A DNA stretch of 64,000 bases from NCBI RefSeq assembly GCF_000189275.1, contig NZ_AEVT01000108.1, positions 1 to 64,000 on the forward strand, read 5' to 3'. Below, piece after piece: positions 61,979 to 64,000 of the stretch. A program made the position numbers and the translations under genes. The notes beneath the pieces are model-generated. The model made no database searches. It was not told the DNA's origin and saw nothing but the letters and a program-made list of their open reading frames with translations. Every line of letters starts with the position of its first letter. Position 1 is the stretch's first letter. The DNA is from Vibrio sinaloensis DSM 21326 (lineage in GTDB: Bacteria > Pseudomonadota > Gammaproteobacteria > Enterobacterales > Vibrionaceae).

Positions 61979-62407
61979 CTATTCGGCTTTTTTATCTGCC
62001 TGTGGTGCAGTGGAAGTCGTTAAATTTTCCACCGAACCTGCTGAGTCATTGGCACTCTGAACGGAAACGGGTTCGCTCTGATCCTCGGCAACATGAGCTG
62101 CTGAGTCGCTTTTGCTCGCATATGGGCGTTGCACATCTTGGGCAGCCTGTTTGAGTTCTTCAACCGAAGACTTCAACTCTGGGGAAAGGTCTTCCATTCC
62201 CATCTGCTCAGCTTTGCGCAGGTTTTCTTGCAGTTCTTGCACCTTAAGTTCATGTGAAAGCTCATCTTTCACACTGTTTGCCATATTTTTTGCCGCGCCT
62301 ATAAATTTCGAGACACTGCGAATTGCATGTGGCAAACGTTCTGGCCCAAGAACCACCAGCCCGACGACAGATATTAATACCAGTTCCCAAAAACCGATAT
62401 CAAACAC
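61979..62407 (-). CDS. tatB: Sec-independent translocase subunit TatB
   Basis: Membrane protein of 142 residues with the TatB N-terminal helix and hinge (MFDIGFWELVLISVVGLVVL then GPERLP) followed by an amphipathic helix (RSVSKFIGAAKNMANSVKDE) and a long polar tail. It partners TatC in signal-peptide recognition. It begins 3 bp after tatA. Confidence 0.94.
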   Translation of the reverse strand: MFDIGFWELVLISVVGLVVLGPERLPHAIRSVSKFIGAAKNMANSVKDELSHELKVQELQENLRKAEQMGMEDLSPELKSSVEELKQAAQDVQRPYASKSDSAAHVAEDQSEPVSVQSANDSAGSVENLTTSTAPQADKKAE

Positions 62408-62410
62408 GTG

Positions 62411-62653
62411 TTACGCCTGCTCTTTGTCTTTCTTAGTGTCAGCAGAAGCGTCTGTTTTCTGCTGTTCTAGGTTCTTCTGTTCGAAGTCTGCGTCTTTTTT
62501 ATCTTTATCAGACTCATCTTCGCTCATTGCTTTCTTAAAACCTTTTACCGCACCACCTAGGTCGCCACCGATACCACGTAGCTTCTTAGTACCAAATAGT
62601 AGAACGACGATGACAGCAATAATCAGAAGTTGCCAAATACTAATACCACCCAT
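62411..62653 (-). CDS. tatA: Sec-independent translocase subunit TatA
   Basis: Protein of 80 residues with one transmembrane helix (WQLLIIAVIVVLLFGTKKL), the FGTKKLRGIGGDLG hinge and amphipathic helix, and an acidic, Lys/Gln-rich tail. It oligomerises to form the transport pore for folded proteins. The tat genes follow ubiB in the same direction (50-bp gap), the usual ubi-tat arrangement of Gammaproteobacteria. Confidence 0.95.
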   Translation of the reverse strand: MGGISIWQLLIIAVIVVLLFGTKKLRGIGGDLGGAVKGFKKAMSEDESDKDKKDADFEQKNLEQQKTDASADTKKDKEQA

Positions 62654-62703
62654 TCTTTTTACCTCGGGTCTTATTAAACAAATTTATTTCAAGAGTTTAA
62701 CGT

Positions 62704-64000
62704 CTATCGACGGTAAGCTCGCCAACTAAGCAACCAAAATGTGACCCCGCCTAAGCCGCAAGCCATAGAAAGTTGCTCATAAGTGCTGTTGACCAATATT
62801 GCCGAGCATACGACTAATGTGGCCCCAACACCAAATAAAAATTTCCCCGTCGCTTGCTGACGCTTGCTTGCACGATAACCTTGATAGAGGTCATCCATGC
62901 GCTGATTCATCATCTTGCCTTGGCGTAAGCTGTCATACAAAAGCTCAGGTAGCTCAGGTAACTTCTCAGCCCAAAATGGCGCGCGATCTTTTACCGCATT
63001 AATCACAGCTTGAGGGCCGACTTGATTCATCATCCACTCTTCTAAGAATGGTTTAGCCGTTTCCCAAAGGTCAAGCTGCGGGTACAACTGACGCCCCAAA
63101 CCTTCGACGTACAACAGCGTTTTTTGCAACAAAACGAGTTGTGGCTGAACTTCCATATTGAAGCGTCGAGCGGTGTTAAACAGGTTCAGTAATACATGGC
63201 CAAATGAGATTTCACACAATGGCTTGGCAAAAATAGGCTCACACACAATGCGGATAGCGAACTCAAATTCATCCACATTGGTTTCACGTGGAACCCAACC
63301 AGACTCAACATGCAGTTCAGCGACTCGTCGGTAATCGCGGTTGAAGAATGCAAGGAAGTTCTCAGCTAGATAGCGCTTATCTTCACTGTTAAGCGTACCG
63401 ACAATGCCACAATCAAGACCAATCCAACGCGGGTTCTCTGGATGCTCTGGTTCAACAAAAACATTGCCAGGATGCATATCTGCATGGAAGAAACTATCCC
63501 GGAACACTTGAGTGAAGAACACACTCACTCCGCGTTCAGCCAGAAGCTTCATATTGGTGCCGTTTGCGCGCAAGCCTTCTATATCAGAAACTTGGATGCC
63601 ATATATTCGCTCAGAAACCATGACAGTTTCATTACTGAAGTCGGTTAAAACTTCAGGAACGTACAATTCTTCACTGCCTTCAAAGTTACGACGCAATTGA
63701 ATGGCGTTGGCTGCTTCACGACGAAGGTCAAGCTCATCCAACAAGGTCTTTTCGTATTCGCGGACGACTTCAACCGGTTTCAAACGACGTGCTTCAGGAA
63801 GTGCTTTGGCGACTATACGCGCCATTCGGTACATCAGTTTTAGATCTGCATCAATGACAGGGCGAATATCTGGTCGAATGACCTTTAATACCACTTCTTG
63901 GTTAGTGGCTTTGACCTTCGCGGTATGGACTTGAGCAATCGAGGCGGAGGCTAGCGGTTCAATGTCAAAATCATCAAACCAGGTTTCAAGCGAGCCACCC
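62704..64000 (-). CDS. ubiB: Ubiquinone biosynthesis protein UbiB (5' end beyond window)
   Basis: Membrane-associated atypical kinase/ATPase of ubiquinone synthesis (ABC1/ADCK/UbiB family). About 431 C-terminal residues are present; the frame is open to the window edge at 64000, so the start and the KxGQ region lie outside. Seen: the alanine-rich nucleotide loop PLASASIAQVHTA, the VAIK-like VVLKVIRPD, the catalytic-type HADMHPGNVFVEPE and the metal-binding LDCGIVG, and two C-terminal transmembrane helices (FLFGVGATLVVCSAILV...). Leftward into tatABC. Confidence 0.95.
   Translation of the reverse strand, partial: GGSLETWFDDFDIEPLASASIAQVHTAKVKATNQEVVLKVIRPDIRPVIDADLKLMYRMARIVAKALPEARRLKPVEVVREYEKTLLDELDLRREAANAIQLRRNFEGSEELYVPEVLTDFSNETVMVSERIYGIQVSDIEGLRANGTNMKLLAERGVSVFFTQVFRDSFFHADMHPGNVFVEPEHPENPRWIGLDCGIVGTLNSEDKRYLAENFLAFFNRDYRRVAELHVESGWVPRETNVDEFEFAIRIVCEPIFAKPLCEISFGHVLLNLFNTARRFNMEVQPQLVLLQKTLLYVEGLGRQLYPQLDLWETAKPFLEEWMMNQVGPQAVINAVKDRAPFWAEKLPELPELLYDSLRQGKMMNQRMDDLYQGYRASKRQQATGKFLFGVGATLVVCSAILVNSTYEQLSMACGLGGVTFWLLSWRAYRR

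Overview
The window is chromosomal DNA of a marine gammaproteobacterium, almost certainly a Vibrio. The evidence is the gene content and order (recQ, rarD, ggt, uvrD, prlC, rlmJ, gorA; rep, vexRAB, ilvC, ilvY; hemN, yihI, engB, spf, polA, ryhB, hemB; tatABC, ubiB), the near-Vibrio protein sequences, a long RyhB, several CsrB-type RNAs and the EcfP/PknT sigma-factor locus. Most of it is conserved core chromosome. There are no prophages, insertion sequences or CRISPR arrays, and base composition looks even.

Layout. 1-7.6 kb: yhhQ, a DUF3630 gene overlapping recQ, rarD, an AraC regulator with a LysE-type exporter, and secreted gamma-glutamyltransferase (ggt). 7.55-8.2 kb: a VarA/GacA-type palindrome followed by a GGA-rich CsrB-family sRNA. 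8.3-10.5 kb: uvrD. 10.7-13.2 kb: a four-gene bufferin (copper-binding, MNIO-modified peptide) operon. 13.2-18.1 kb: a small repeat lipoprotein, prlC (with a one-base frameshift in a G8 run), rlmJ and gorA. 18.3-25.7 kb: the pknT-ecfP locus (Ser/Thr kinase, exported protein, phosphorylation-dependent ECF sigma factor, exported protein, large lipoprotein). 25.8-31 kb: DUF6482, a solitary nqrB paralogue, a divergent cyanide-insensitive-type bd oxidase operon (cioA, cioB, DUF2474) and a SPOR-domain protein. 31-36.6 kb: a peptide-type ABC importer with a fused double ATPase. 37.2-37.7 kb: a tRNA operon Arg(CCG)-His(GUG)-[decayed Pro copy]-Pro(UGG). 38-45.5 kb: cytochrome c5, rep, and the vexR-vexA-vexB efflux operon with a palindromic operator. 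45.6-50.2 kb: ubiK, ilvC/ilvY and hemN. 50.4-54.3 kb: DUF2489, yihI, a methyltransferase, a second CsrB-family sRNA (minus strand), cytochrome c4 and engB. 54.3-58.3 kb: a candidate sRNA, Spot 42 (spf), polA preceded by two consensus DnaA boxes and a cluster of GATC sites, and Fur-controlled RyhB. 58.4-64 kb: a GNAT enzyme, hemB, a TatD nuclease, a 38-aa zinc-ribbon protein, tatABC and the 3' part of ubiB.

Functional themes. Post-transcriptional regulation is unusually dense: two CsrA-sponge RNAs, Spot 42, RyhB and one further candidate lie in 64 kb. Respiration and redox are also well represented (cioAB, nqrB paralogue, cytochromes c4 and c5, ubiB, ubiK, hemB, hemN, gorA). Envelope stress and metal defence are represented by the bufferin operon, the pknT-ecfP pathway and VexAB.

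The most novel-looking parts are the bufferin operon, the EcfP/PknT locus with its uncharacterised exported partners, the stand-alone NqrB facing the bd oxidase, the DnaA-box/GATC cluster at polA, and the prlC homopolymer frameshift. Names were assigned by reading the protein and RNA sequences; no database search was run.
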